Origin: Sulfobacillus acidophilus
GTDB taxonomy: Bacteria > Bacillota > Sulfobacillia > Sulfobacillales > Sulfobacillaceae
DNA: 64,000 nt
Reading direction: 5' to 3'
Assembly: GCA_003023745.1 (NCBI GenBank)
Contig: PXYV01000008.1
Span: 1-64,000 of the forward strand
Position 1 is the stretch's first letter; every line of letters starts with the position of its first letter. The position numbers and the translations under genes are program-made. Shown piece after piece: positions 26,548-34,049 of this stretch. The notes beneath the pieces are model-generated. The model was not told where the DNA came from. It did no database searches and was given only the letters and a program-made list of their open reading frames with translations.

Positions 26548-27621
26548 CTACAGCGGTTTAACATACACCGAACGAGGCACGTGGGACAAAATTTGCGCCC
26601 CTGTTGGCCGCAGAATGACTACTTCTTCCAAACGCACGCCAAACTCGCCTGGAAGGTACACCCCAGGCTCAATCGAAAAAGCCGCGTTAGCAGGCAGCGG
26701 CAACCGGTTGCCTTCCGCTACAGACGGCGACTCGTGGACGGATAGGCCGATTCCATGACCGACGCGGTGCACAAAAGCCAACCCATACCCTTGGGCGGCG
26801 ATAACCTGACGTGCAGCGCGGTCAACCTCCTGGGCAGCGATACCTGGTAGCGCTCGCGCCTGCGCCGCCCGTACCGCTGCATCAACCAGACCATGAATCT
26901 CGACAAAACGTTCGGTCGGTTGTCCCAGATACGCCACCCGCGTCATATCTGATGCATATCCGTGGTAATAGCAGCCAATGTCCAGCAGCACCGGTCCCTC
27001 GCCTAGTTTCGTGGTGGTGGGCGTGTGATGGGGCATCGCACTGTGCGCTCCGTAGGCGACGATGATAAACGCCTCTTTATCCGCCCCATTAGCAATGAAG
27101 GCCCGCCGAATAATGTCGGCCAACTCAAGTTCCGACATTCCAACACGCATCGCCTCATAAGCCGCGCGCATGGCCTGGTCGTTAATCTCTTGGCAACGCG
27201 CTAAAAGGTGGCATTCGTCCTCATCTTTTTGCATGCGCAACGGCGCCATGACCTCCGACGCAAGCCCTAGGGGTTGGCCTATAATCCGTTCAAGCAAAAG
27301 GCCATGGCCGTAGCGGGCATCGTCAGAAATGAGCCACGGCAACCCTTGCAGCCGGTTGGCCACCTCTCTTAGCATCGCTTCAGGCCCCTCATCGTCACCA
27401 AACCGCCCGATCTGCACGATATTACCCAAATGGGACTGCGCTTCTTCGGCATTGACAGAGGCAATCACCAGGCGCGCCATGCGCGAACTCACAATCAAAT
27501 AGGTGGGCCGCTCATCCCCCTTGGGCGACCAACCGACCGCGTAGCGAAAGTCATCGCCCGGAGCTAAAGCGAGTACGGCTTGCCGCTGCGCCAATTGTTT
27601 CTGAATCCTGTCCAACCGCAT
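26548..27621 (-). CDS. M24 metallopeptidase (Xaa-Pro aminopeptidase/dipeptidase type)
   Basis: Pita-bread-fold peptidase that cleaves N-terminal residues before proline. An N-terminal creatinase-like domain (about residues 1-125) precedes the catalytic domain. Metal ligands are seen in order: Asp in LLDIGCYYHGYASDMTR (two), His in VGHGIGLSVHE, Glu in FSIEPGVYLPG and Glu in VRLEEVV. 357 residues, usual length. The gene lies 80 bp upstream of bcp on the same strand and may be part of the same transcript. Confidence 0.92.
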   Translation of the reverse strand: MRLDRIQKQLAQRQAVLALAPGDDFRYAVGWSPKGDERPTYLIVSSRMARLVIASVNAEEAQSHLGNIVQIGRFGDDEGPEAMLREVANRLQGLPWLISDDARYGHGLLLERIIGQPLGLASEVMAPLRMQKDEDECHLLARCQEINDQAMRAAYEAMRVGMSELELADIIRRAFIANGADKEAFIIVAYGAHSAMPHHTPTTTKLGEGPVLLDIGCYYHGYASDMTRVAYLGQPTERFVEIHGLVDAAVRAAQARALPGIAAQEVDRAARQVIAAQGYGLAFVHRVGHGIGLSVHESPSVAEGNRLPLPANAAFSIEPGVYLPGEFGVRLEEVVILRPTGAQILSHVPRSVYVKPL

Positions 27622-27699
27622 TAATGTCCCTCCATCGTTGATGCGACATCTCGTTTGGTTGAGTAGGCTCGGATTTTGCGATAACCAGTCCCTGCCCAG

Positions 27700-28563
27700 C
27701 TAACGATCCGCATGAGATACATACCACTTTACCGCTTGCATCGCCGATGCAAAAGCAGTCACTAAGCTACGCTGCCATGCGGGGACGGCTGCGTCTCCAA
27801 TGATCGTCATTCGCAATTGCCGAGGATAGGCCAAATCCTGCGCCACCAACGCCAAGTCGTGTGTTACTGCTGGCTGCATCCCGATGCGCACCAGAATGTG
27901 CGACCCACTCCATTGCCAGGCGCGCCCCTGAGGTCCGCGGCCATCCGCAATCAAACGACCAGCGTCGGAAGCGATCGCGTTGACGACGGTCTCACGCAAA
28001 ACCGTAACCCCGGCCTCTACCAACTGCTTCTGGTACGATAGGCGGGCGCGAAGTCGTCGCGAGCGGCACGCCAGCGTCACGCGGTGACCTCGCCGGGCCA
28101 ATCGGATCGCGCCTTCAACCGCGCGGTCCCCTGCGCCAATGACCAGTATTTGCTCCGATTCGGGGATGTCTACCAAGTCACTGACCGAACCTTTGTAAGC
28201 CCAGTCTTCCCCTGCAATCTCTAATCGCCGCGGCTTTAAGCCGGGCGCATAAAAGGCCCAGTCATATGAGGCACGATGCTTGCCGGCGGCGTCTAACCAT
28301 TCGCCGTCCCAGCCCAAGACCTCAGAATTGTAGTGGAGAGGAACCTTCAGCCGATGCAAATCGTCACTCAGGCGTTCGACTAAATCTTTGGCGCTAGTAG
28401 ACGGACATCCAGGGAGATCGGTGACCGGCAATGAATAATCTAACAACTGGCCGCCCAAGCCTGAGCGCCCCTCGAAGAGGACCGGTTCTATGCCCAGCCG
28501 ACAGGCCCAGATGGCAAGTGCAATCCCGGCGGGCCCGCCGCCAATAACCGCGATCCGTCTCAT
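27700..28563 (-). CDS. Thioredoxin-reductase-like flavoprotein lacking the redox cysteines
   Basis: FAD- and NAD(P)-dependent oxidoreductase with the thioredoxin reductase fold. The FAD site is IAVIGGGPAGIALAIWA and GLGGQLLDY, the nucleotide site is ILVIGAGDRAVEGAI, and the C-terminal FAD contact is TIIGDAAVPAWQ. The CxxC pair that thioredoxin reductases carry just before the second nucleotide site is absent. It may therefore be a ferredoxin/flavodoxin-NADP reductase-like or unrelated reductase. 287 residues. The ATG follows the stop of the upstream membrane-protein gene directly, so the two are co-translated. Confidence 0.82.
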   Translation of the reverse strand: MRRIAVIGGGPAGIALAIWACRLGIEPVLFEGRSGLGGQLLDYSLPVTDLPGCPSTSAKDLVERLSDDLHRLKVPLHYNSEVLGWDGEWLDAAGKHRASYDWAFYAPGLKPRRLEIAGEDWAYKGSVSDLVDIPESEQILVIGAGDRAVEGAIRLARRGHRVTLACRSRRLRARLSYQKQLVEAGVTVLRETVVNAIASDAGRLIADGRGPQGRAWQWSGSHILVRIGMQPAVTHDLALVAQDLAYPRQLRMTIIGDAAVPAWQRSLVTAFASAMQAVKWYVSHADR

Positions 28564-29439
28564 CTAGGAGAGCGTTGAAGGTTCATCGTCGAGACCCACC
28601 AAGACCCGTTCCTTGAACGTCACGAGAACGGAAATAAAGCGCAGCAGAGCGAAATTGAAAATCCAGCCGCCTAAAGCCAACATTTCCGGCTGCCAATTAA
28701 ACAACGGTGGCGGGGCAAACCCTTGATGCCAAAGAATCAGTAAGGTGGCCGACAACGCTGCGCACAGGGCCGCCCAAGCCTGAAATGTCACCAAATAAAA
28801 ACTGGCCCCAATCCATTTGCGCAACATTAGCCAGGGCCAACCCGCCACTACGGCGCTGAGAACCAACGAGCTACTCATGGACACAAATACCGGGTGAAAC
28901 ATGTTGGCATTGACAATGTTCCAGGGAAGACTGGACACCAAGGCCAAAAATAATCCGGTCATAAATCCGACGCCAAGCATCCGCTCCAGTTCCCGTAAAC
29001 GCAAGGTACGTCGTGCTTGCCCGAGACGGAATTGCAATAGCCGCCAGCGAAGTTGCAAACGTCCGAGCCGGCGCGTCTCCAATCCCGCCGCGACACCGCC
29101 CCAAAGTGTCATGATCCGACCCAATGCCAGGGCTGCAAAGGATTGCGTTCTCAGGCTGAACGCCACGATGGAAATCCCCATCAAAAACTGGATTACGGAC
29201 AAGAGCCAGAGCCAACCGCGCTGGCGTGTCACCGGACCGCACACGCGCTGCGCCAACTGAAAAGGGCTACCTAAAGACGCCATTGCTTCGGCCATCGCCG
29301 CAGATTCGCTCAACCCCATTTGACGAAACCGATCATAGCCTTCTAAGAGCTGTGCACGGAAGTGTGCCTTATAACGGCGCGCCTGGTATTTGTCCGCAAC
29401 GCCGTTCACGGCCGCCTCCAAATACTCCTCCCAGAGCAC
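28564..29439 (-). CDS. HAAS-type membrane protein
   Basis: The N-terminus (about residues 1-65, LLEGYDRFRQMGLSESAAMA then EAMASLGSPFQLAQRV) looks like the small soluble HAAS domain found before membrane segments and near PadR regulators. Roughly six transmembrane helices follow, with a basic loop (LGRLQLRWRLLQFRLGQARR) in the middle. 291 residues; GTG start with AAAGGGGGTATC upstream. No PadR gene is adjacent. Function unknown; coupling to the downstream flavoprotein is the main clue. Confidence 0.7.
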   Translation of the reverse strand: MLWEEYLEAAVNGVADKYQARRYKAHFRAQLLEGYDRFRQMGLSESAAMAEAMASLGSPFQLAQRVCGPVTRQRGWLWLLSVIQFLMGISIVAFSLRTQSFAALALGRIMTLWGGVAAGLETRRLGRLQLRWRLLQFRLGQARRTLRLRELERMLGVGFMTGLFLALVSSLPWNIVNANMFHPVFVSMSSSLVLSAVVAGWPWLMLRKWIGASFYLVTFQAWAALCAALSATLLILWHQGFAPPPLFNWQPEMLALGGWIFNFALLRFISVLVTFKERVLVGLDDEPSTLS

Positions 29440-29637
29440 ATTGATACCCCCTTTGGCATTACGTTAGGCATAATAATCTAAACGCTAGGCACTGACAAGC
29501 CTTCCCGCTTCTTCTAACCGTAGCATAACCATCTCTAGAAATAACGTCTGTGCAGCAATTTTTGTTACACATAACTCTTGGCCTGCAGGAAAACGTCCCC
29601 TATGACGCGAAACAGCAACAAGGAGGTCTTCATAAAC

Positions 29638-30669
29638 ATGCCAGAAGCAACCATTTGGTCGGTAGGCGGCTATGCGCCGCCCCACATCATCACTAACGAG
29701 ATGCTCAGTCACCGCATGGATACGAGTGACGAGTGGATCCGCACACGCACCGGCATCCATGAACGTCGCACTGCCGGCGACGATGAAACCACCGCCAGTG
29801 TGTCAGTCAACGCAGGGCAGGCTGCATTGCAGGCAGCTCACTTTGACGCCGCTGATCTGGACTGGGTCATCGTATGCACCGACACCCCGGAAATGTGGTC
29901 GCCGGCAACCGCGTGTTTCGTTCAAGAATCGCTTGCCGCTTCGCACGCGTCCGCCATTGATTTAACCGGAGGCTGTGCTGGATTTTTACAGACATTACAA
30001 ATCATGAGCCCTCTGGCTGCCGCTGGTAAGCGACTCTTGGTGATCGGCACCGAACTGCTCACACATGCCTTAAATTGGAACGACCGAACGACTGCCGTGT
30101 TATTCGGCGATGGGTCGAGCGCATTTCTTTTAGGGCCGTCAGACGAGGGAGTACCAGGCATTCGCATCGGTCTAGGTCTTTCCCGCAGTGACGGGGCACA
30201 GTCCGATATTTTAGGCAAACCTTTTGGGGGCACGCGCTTCCCCATTACCCCGGACGTCGTTTTGGAAGGACGGCTTCATACGATCCGCATGGAGGGTCCA
30301 AAAGTCTTTAAGCACGCCGTGACCTTGATGAGCGATATTGGTCGCCGAGTCGTCCAGGAAGCCTCACTGGGGCTGGAACAAATCGACTGGATTGTTCCCC
30401 ATCAAGCCAATCAACGCATTATCGACGCGGTCACCCATCAGGTCGGAATCCCCACGGATCGGGTGTTTTCGCACGTCGCCAAGTTTGCCAATACCGGCTC
30501 AGCCTCCATCGGACTAGCCATGGCAGACATGTTAGAACAGCATCTGATTAAGCCCGGCCAACGCCTCTTATCGGTTGCGTTTGGCGCAGGATTTTCTTGG
30601 GCATCGCAGCTATTCTACGTGGACCAAATTCCGCCATGCGAGTTTCGACACGACGGCCAACCAGCCTAA
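29638..30669 (+). CDS. fabH: 3-oxoacyl-[acyl-carrier-protein] synthase III
   Basis: Starts fatty-acid synthesis by condensing an acyl-CoA with malonyl-ACP. The catalytic Cys is Cys113 in DLTGGCAGFLQTL, His is in VPHQANQRIID, and Asn in KFANTGSASIGLA. 343 residues. The ORF track begins 20 residues early; the ATG at 29638 follows AAGGAGG and begins MPEATIWSVGGYAPP. The rest of the fab genes are not in the window, so this is a stand-alone copy. Branched-chain acyl-CoA from the dehydrogenase cluster in this window is a plausible primer; the preference cannot be read from sequence. Confidence 0.93.
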   Translation: MPEATIWSVGGYAPPHIITNEMLSHRMDTSDEWIRTRTGIHERRTAGDDETTASVSVNAGQAALQAAHFDAADLDWVIVCTDTPEMWSPATACFVQESLAASHASAIDLTGGCAGFLQTLQIMSPLAAAGKRLLVIGTELLTHALNWNDRTTAVLFGDGSSAFLLGPSDEGVPGIRIGLGLSRSDGAQSDILGKPFGGTRFPITPDVVLEGRLHTIRMEGPKVFKHAVTLMSDIGRRVVQEASLGLEQIDWIVPHQANQRIIDAVTHQVGIPTDRVFSHVAKFANTGSASIGLAMADMLEQHLIKPGQRLLSVAFGAGFSWASQLFYVDQIPPCEFRHDGQPA

Positions 30670-30798
30670 ATCGCAATTCGACGAAATGTTTTGTAGGGAT
30701 CCCTGCCTTATCGACATAGGCCCAGTCCGTTCACACGCTATACTGTAATCCGATGATGAGCACCATCATGGACTGTGTGAGCGAGGAGGGATTTCTCC

Positions 30799-31446
30799 CT
30801 GGCACCAGAACAACAGCCGGACGCGTGGGCTATTCTCGGGATTGCGCCCACGCGCGATTCCCGGCGCATTCGTCAAGCCTATTTAACATTAGCCAGGCAG
30901 CATCATCCCGACCAATTCCGAGTCGACCCAGCCCGCTATCGCGTCCAGGAAGAACGCATGAAAGCCATCAACGAGGCGTACCACTGGGCGCTCGCACACC
31001 CCCCCGAGGCCCAAGCCGGGGAGGCCCAATCTTCGGGCGATCTGGTCCGTTGCGCCGTGCATCAACGCCCCTGCACCCGAATTTGCCGACGCTGTCGCAA
31101 GCCCATTTGCTGGGCCTGCCCGGGATTTCGTCAATCGCTTTGCATGCGTCATTACCGCCTGGCGCAGTCGCACCAGGCGCGAAGGCGGGTAATCCAAGAA
31201 TGGGGACCGCTCATGATCCTGATCGCCACGCTCCGGCTCTTGGCGTGGAGCAGTGTTGAGATGACGGTCGCGGTTTCGATCTATCTCGCCGCCTTAGGAT
31301 TTCGGTTGCTCCTAACGCGTCATTGGTTTGGGTGCTTGACGTTGCTCCTTCTGCCCTACAGTCTAGTCATGGCAGGCGTGTGGAGCCTCGTGGAGAGCAT
31401 CCGAGACTGGCAGGCAGCCAGTAGCCTAAGAAAGGCAAGGCCCTAG
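30799..31446 (+). CDS. J-domain membrane protein with a Cys-rich motif; apparent CTG start
   Basis: The ORF track opens only at the ATG at 30958, but the same frame is open upstream to the TGA at 30778 and encodes a J domain: DAWAILGIAPTRDSRRIRQA, LTLARQHHPDQF with the HPD motif, then MKAINEAYHWAL. No ATG, GTG or TTG lies between that stop and the J domain. CTG at 30799 has GAGGAGGG 9 nt upstream and is the best start. After the J domain comes a Cys-rich, probably zinc-binding segment (CAVHQRPCTRICRRCRKPIC) and then two or three transmembrane helices. About 215 residues. It would be a membrane-anchored DnaK co-chaperone; the partner is unknown. Confidence 0.72.
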   Translation: MAPEQQPDAWAILGIAPTRDSRRIRQAYLTLARQHHPDQFRVDPARYRVQEERMKAINEAYHWALAHPPEAQAGEAQSSGDLVRCAVHQRPCTRICRRCRKPICWACPGFRQSLCMRHYRLAQSHQARRRVIQEWGPLMILIATLRLLAWSSVEMTVAVSIYLAALGFRLLLTRHWFGCLTLLLLPYSLVMAGVWSLVESIRDWQAASSLRKARP

Positions 31447-31461
31447 CAAAGTTCACACGGT

Positions 31462-32289
31462 TTAGGCGAAAGGAAATTCTTGGTAGAGCAACACGGCATA
31501 CGTTGCCAAAAAGGCCGGCAATACCATCCCCAACGCCAATACGCTGATAATCGTCCCGATGATGGGAATCAACTCGGCAATAAGCGTCATGACTAAAATG
31601 CCCGCGAGCAACAGTCCCATTAACAGCACAATATGGCCGAATAGCCGACCCATGTGGCTCGTGCTCCAGCGCAAAGCCGGAATCCATCCATGCATCGGTG
31701 TCTCTTCTAAAGAAAAAGTAAACCCAAACCAGTATAAAAGTGTCCCAATCATCCACAACACCCCAACAATCACGATGATAACCGCCAATATGCCAAGTGC
31801 TGTGCTTTGCCCATCTAGCGCCGACAGTCCTATGACAACGCCGGCCAGCACTGCCATAACAATCACCGCATAGGCGATCGCTAACAATATTTGTCCCAAG
31901 GCCCGCCAAAAGTTAACGTATCCAAATCGAAAAAACGCAAGAAATCCGGTGAACTGGGGCCGCTCCCGAATTGCGGCGGCGATGCCGCCGTACAATCCAC
32001 CGACAACATACGGCAGGATGATGATCAAAAACGTCACATAGACTAGCACTAGTTTAATCCATAGCGCAGACGATAGATGCGGCAACGTCGTCACACTTCC
32101 CGGATGCGTAACCATATCGGTCAGGCTCTTAGGCAGGGCTGGGCCCAAACGGCTTGCCACCAGATATTGGTATAATGTGATGACTAACGTATACCAAAAA
32201 GCGAGGGTCAAAAATCCTCCTCCCCGATTGCGCGCCCATAACTCCCGCCAAGAATCTCGAATCAGACCCATCGACCATACCATCTCCAA
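31462..32289 (-). CDS. Polytopic membrane protein of unknown function
   Basis: 275 residues with about six hydrophobic helices, long glycine- and isoleucine-rich segments (for example VLWMIGTLLYWFGFTFSL) and no enzymatic motif. The layout resembles DUF4013/DUF975-type membrane proteins, but I cannot place it surely. The frame opens at a TTG at 32289; ATG at 32283 or 32271 may be the real start, with GGAGATGG best placed for the latter. It converges on the J-domain gene with 15 bp between the stops. Confidence 0.6.
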   Translation of the reverse strand: MEMVWSMGLIRDSWRELWARNRGGGFLTLAFWYTLVITLYQYLVASRLGPALPKSLTDMVTHPGSVTTLPHLSSALWIKLVLVYVTFLIIILPYVVGGLYGGIAAAIRERPQFTGFLAFFRFGYVNFWRALGQILLAIAYAVIVMAVLAGVVIGLSALDGQSTALGILAVIIVIVGVLWMIGTLLYWFGFTFSLEETPMHGWIPALRWSTSHMGRLFGHIVLLMGLLLAGILVMTLIAELIPIIGTIISVLALGMVLPAFLATYAVLLYQEFPFA

Positions 32290-32553
32290 TTTGTCTGGCT
32301 CTTACACATGTTGTGCAGGTAGTATCATCATAACGGTTTCATACCCTACCTCACAACGCCGTAGACGCACGTGCCCGTATCCTCCGCCATGATTGAACCG
32401 CACCGCCACAAACATACGTCTTTACTTTCGGGTCGTCGTGATTTAATTTAAATCTAGCCTTTTGTCATTTCCATCATTATTTGCCAGTTGCCGAAGCATT
32501 GGGGTTGAACCATCGTCGAGGGCGAACGAAGGTGAGAAGGGACGAGAAATCTG

Positions 32554-32934
32554 GTGGCCACGGTATTAGTGATCGACGATGAGTGGGGTATCCGCGATAT
32601 TGTGAAACTGGCACTCGGTCAAATTGGCGTCGACGTAATCGAGGCCGACTCAGCACAAGTCGCCTTGGAAATTTTGAGTCGGAGCGAGCTCGATGTCGTC
32701 ATTACCGACATTCGTCTGCCCGATATGAATGGTTTGGACTTAGCCCGCAACATTCGTCAGTCGTATCCCGCTTTGCCAACGATATTTATGTCGGCCGCAA
32801 CCTCGGGCCTCTTTCTGGCGTCTTCCCAACCCGAACAAATTTGGCTGGAAAAGCCTTTTAAGATCCAAGATTTGCAGACTGTCGTACAAGAGGTCCTCGA
32901 TTGGACGCGACACGCGGCCGAGCCGATGTCCTAA
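32554..32934 (+). CDS. Single-domain response regulator (Spo0F/CheY-like)
   Basis: Receiver domain of 126 residues without an output domain. Asp8 and Asp9 (VIDDEWG), phospho-acceptor Asp52 (ITDIRLPDMNG) and Lys100 (LEKPFK) are all in place, so it should accept phosphate. GTG start after GGTGAGAAGGGACGAG. It lies 77 bp upstream of the nitrilase-family genes and is probably co-transcribed with them. No kinase gene is adjacent. Confidence 0.88.
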   Translation: MATVLVIDDEWGIRDIVKLALGQIGVDVIEADSAQVALEILSRSELDVVITDIRLPDMNGLDLARNIRQSYPALPTIFMSAATSGLFLASSQPEQIWLEKPFKIQDLQTVVQEVLDWTRHAAEPMS

Positions 32935-33011
32935 CTGGTTACCTCATCGGTGGTGCGCCGAGGTGGGTGGCGATTCCGGCGGGATTGTCAGTAGATGACA
33001 GGGGGTCAATC

Positions 33012-34049
33012 ATGCTCGTCGACTTATTTTGTGTCCAACCTTATATGCGGCCTCACGACTATTACACCCCCGAGGCCTTTCAGCATCGCGTGGCCCGGTA
33101 TTTCAGCCAGGCCGACGCCATGCGTCAGACGCATCGTCCCGCTCTCATTGTTTTCCCCGAGGATATTGCCACATTTCTCCTGATGGCTGGCCATCAAGAC
33201 ACTTTGGCCGGCACGCACACGATGGATGCCGCATTTCGAGCCATCGGCCAAAAAAAGTTTTTGGCGCTTCTCGGCACCATGGGACGATTTCAAACATTGA
33301 GTATGCGCCGAGCCTTTTTCACCCTGGGGGCCGCTCAGGTTTGGCGCATTTGGTATACCAGCATGGCCGAGCTGGCGCGCCAATACCACATGACCGTCGT
33401 GGCGGGATCGGCGCTATTGCCGGACAATCGTTGGCCTTACCCCACCCATCAATATCAGCCCAAAAATTCTCGCATTTATAACCTGAGCATCACCATCGAT
33501 CCCAAGGGCGACATCATCTATTACACCCGCAAGGTTAACCTGGTCCCCACGCAAGAAGATCAACTTGATCTCACACCGGGATCACTAACCGACGCACAAA
33601 GAATTGTGTTCTTGCCCACGACCCAAATCCCGCTGGCCACCGCAATCTGTTACGATGGGTTTTGCCGCCCGCATACCGACCAGGAGCCGGATTTCGTGAA
33701 CGTGCTCGAGGCTCTGGACCGTCAGGGAGCAAAGCTCGTAGCACAACCGTCGGCTAACCCCTGGTGGTGGAATGAGCCATGGCCACTCGAGCGCACTGGT
33801 CAAAGCCGACTGCGATCGGTGCAATGGGACGAAGAGGGTTCGCTGGCCGCCCTGCAACAATGCCAAAACATCGAGATCATCGTCAACCCGCAACTGCAGT
33901 TAGAATTTCTTGATCTGCACTTTGACGGCCAAAGTCGCATCCTCGCGCGACACGGCGCGCAAGTGGAGATCTTGGCCGCCAGCGAATTCACGCGCGGACC
34001 TGAAGCGGATACCGTTTTGCATGCGGTGTGGGACTTTTCCACGACCTGA
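33012..34049 (+). CDS. Nitrilase-superfamily amidohydrolase (catalytic triad intact)
   Basis: Carbon-nitrogen hydrolase that cleaves amides or nitriles. The Glu-Lys-Cys triad is visible: Glu in LIVFPEDIATFL, Lys in YYTRKVNLVPTQED, Cys in ATAICYDGFCRP. About 345 residues, longer than simple omega-amidases. The ORF track starts 37 residues early; the ATG at 33012 follows ACAGGGGGTCA and begins MLVDLFCVQPYMRP. The next gene, a homologous but degenerate nitrilase domain fused to an amidohydrolase barrel, follows at once. The substrate is unknown. Confidence 0.85.
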   Translation: MLVDLFCVQPYMRPHDYYTPEAFQHRVARYFSQADAMRQTHRPALIVFPEDIATFLLMAGHQDTLAGTHTMDAAFRAIGQKKFLALLGTMGRFQTLSMRRAFFTLGAAQVWRIWYTSMAELARQYHMTVVAGSALLPDNRWPYPTHQYQPKNSRIYNLSITIDPKGDIIYYTRKVNLVPTQEDQLDLTPGSLTDAQRIVFLPTTQIPLATAICYDGFCRPHTDQEPDFVNVLEALDRQGAKLVAQPSANPWWWNEPWPLERTGQSRLRSVQWDEEGSLAALQQCQNIEIIVNPQLQLEFLDLHFDGQSRILARHGAQVEILAASEFTRGPEADTVLHAVWDFSTT

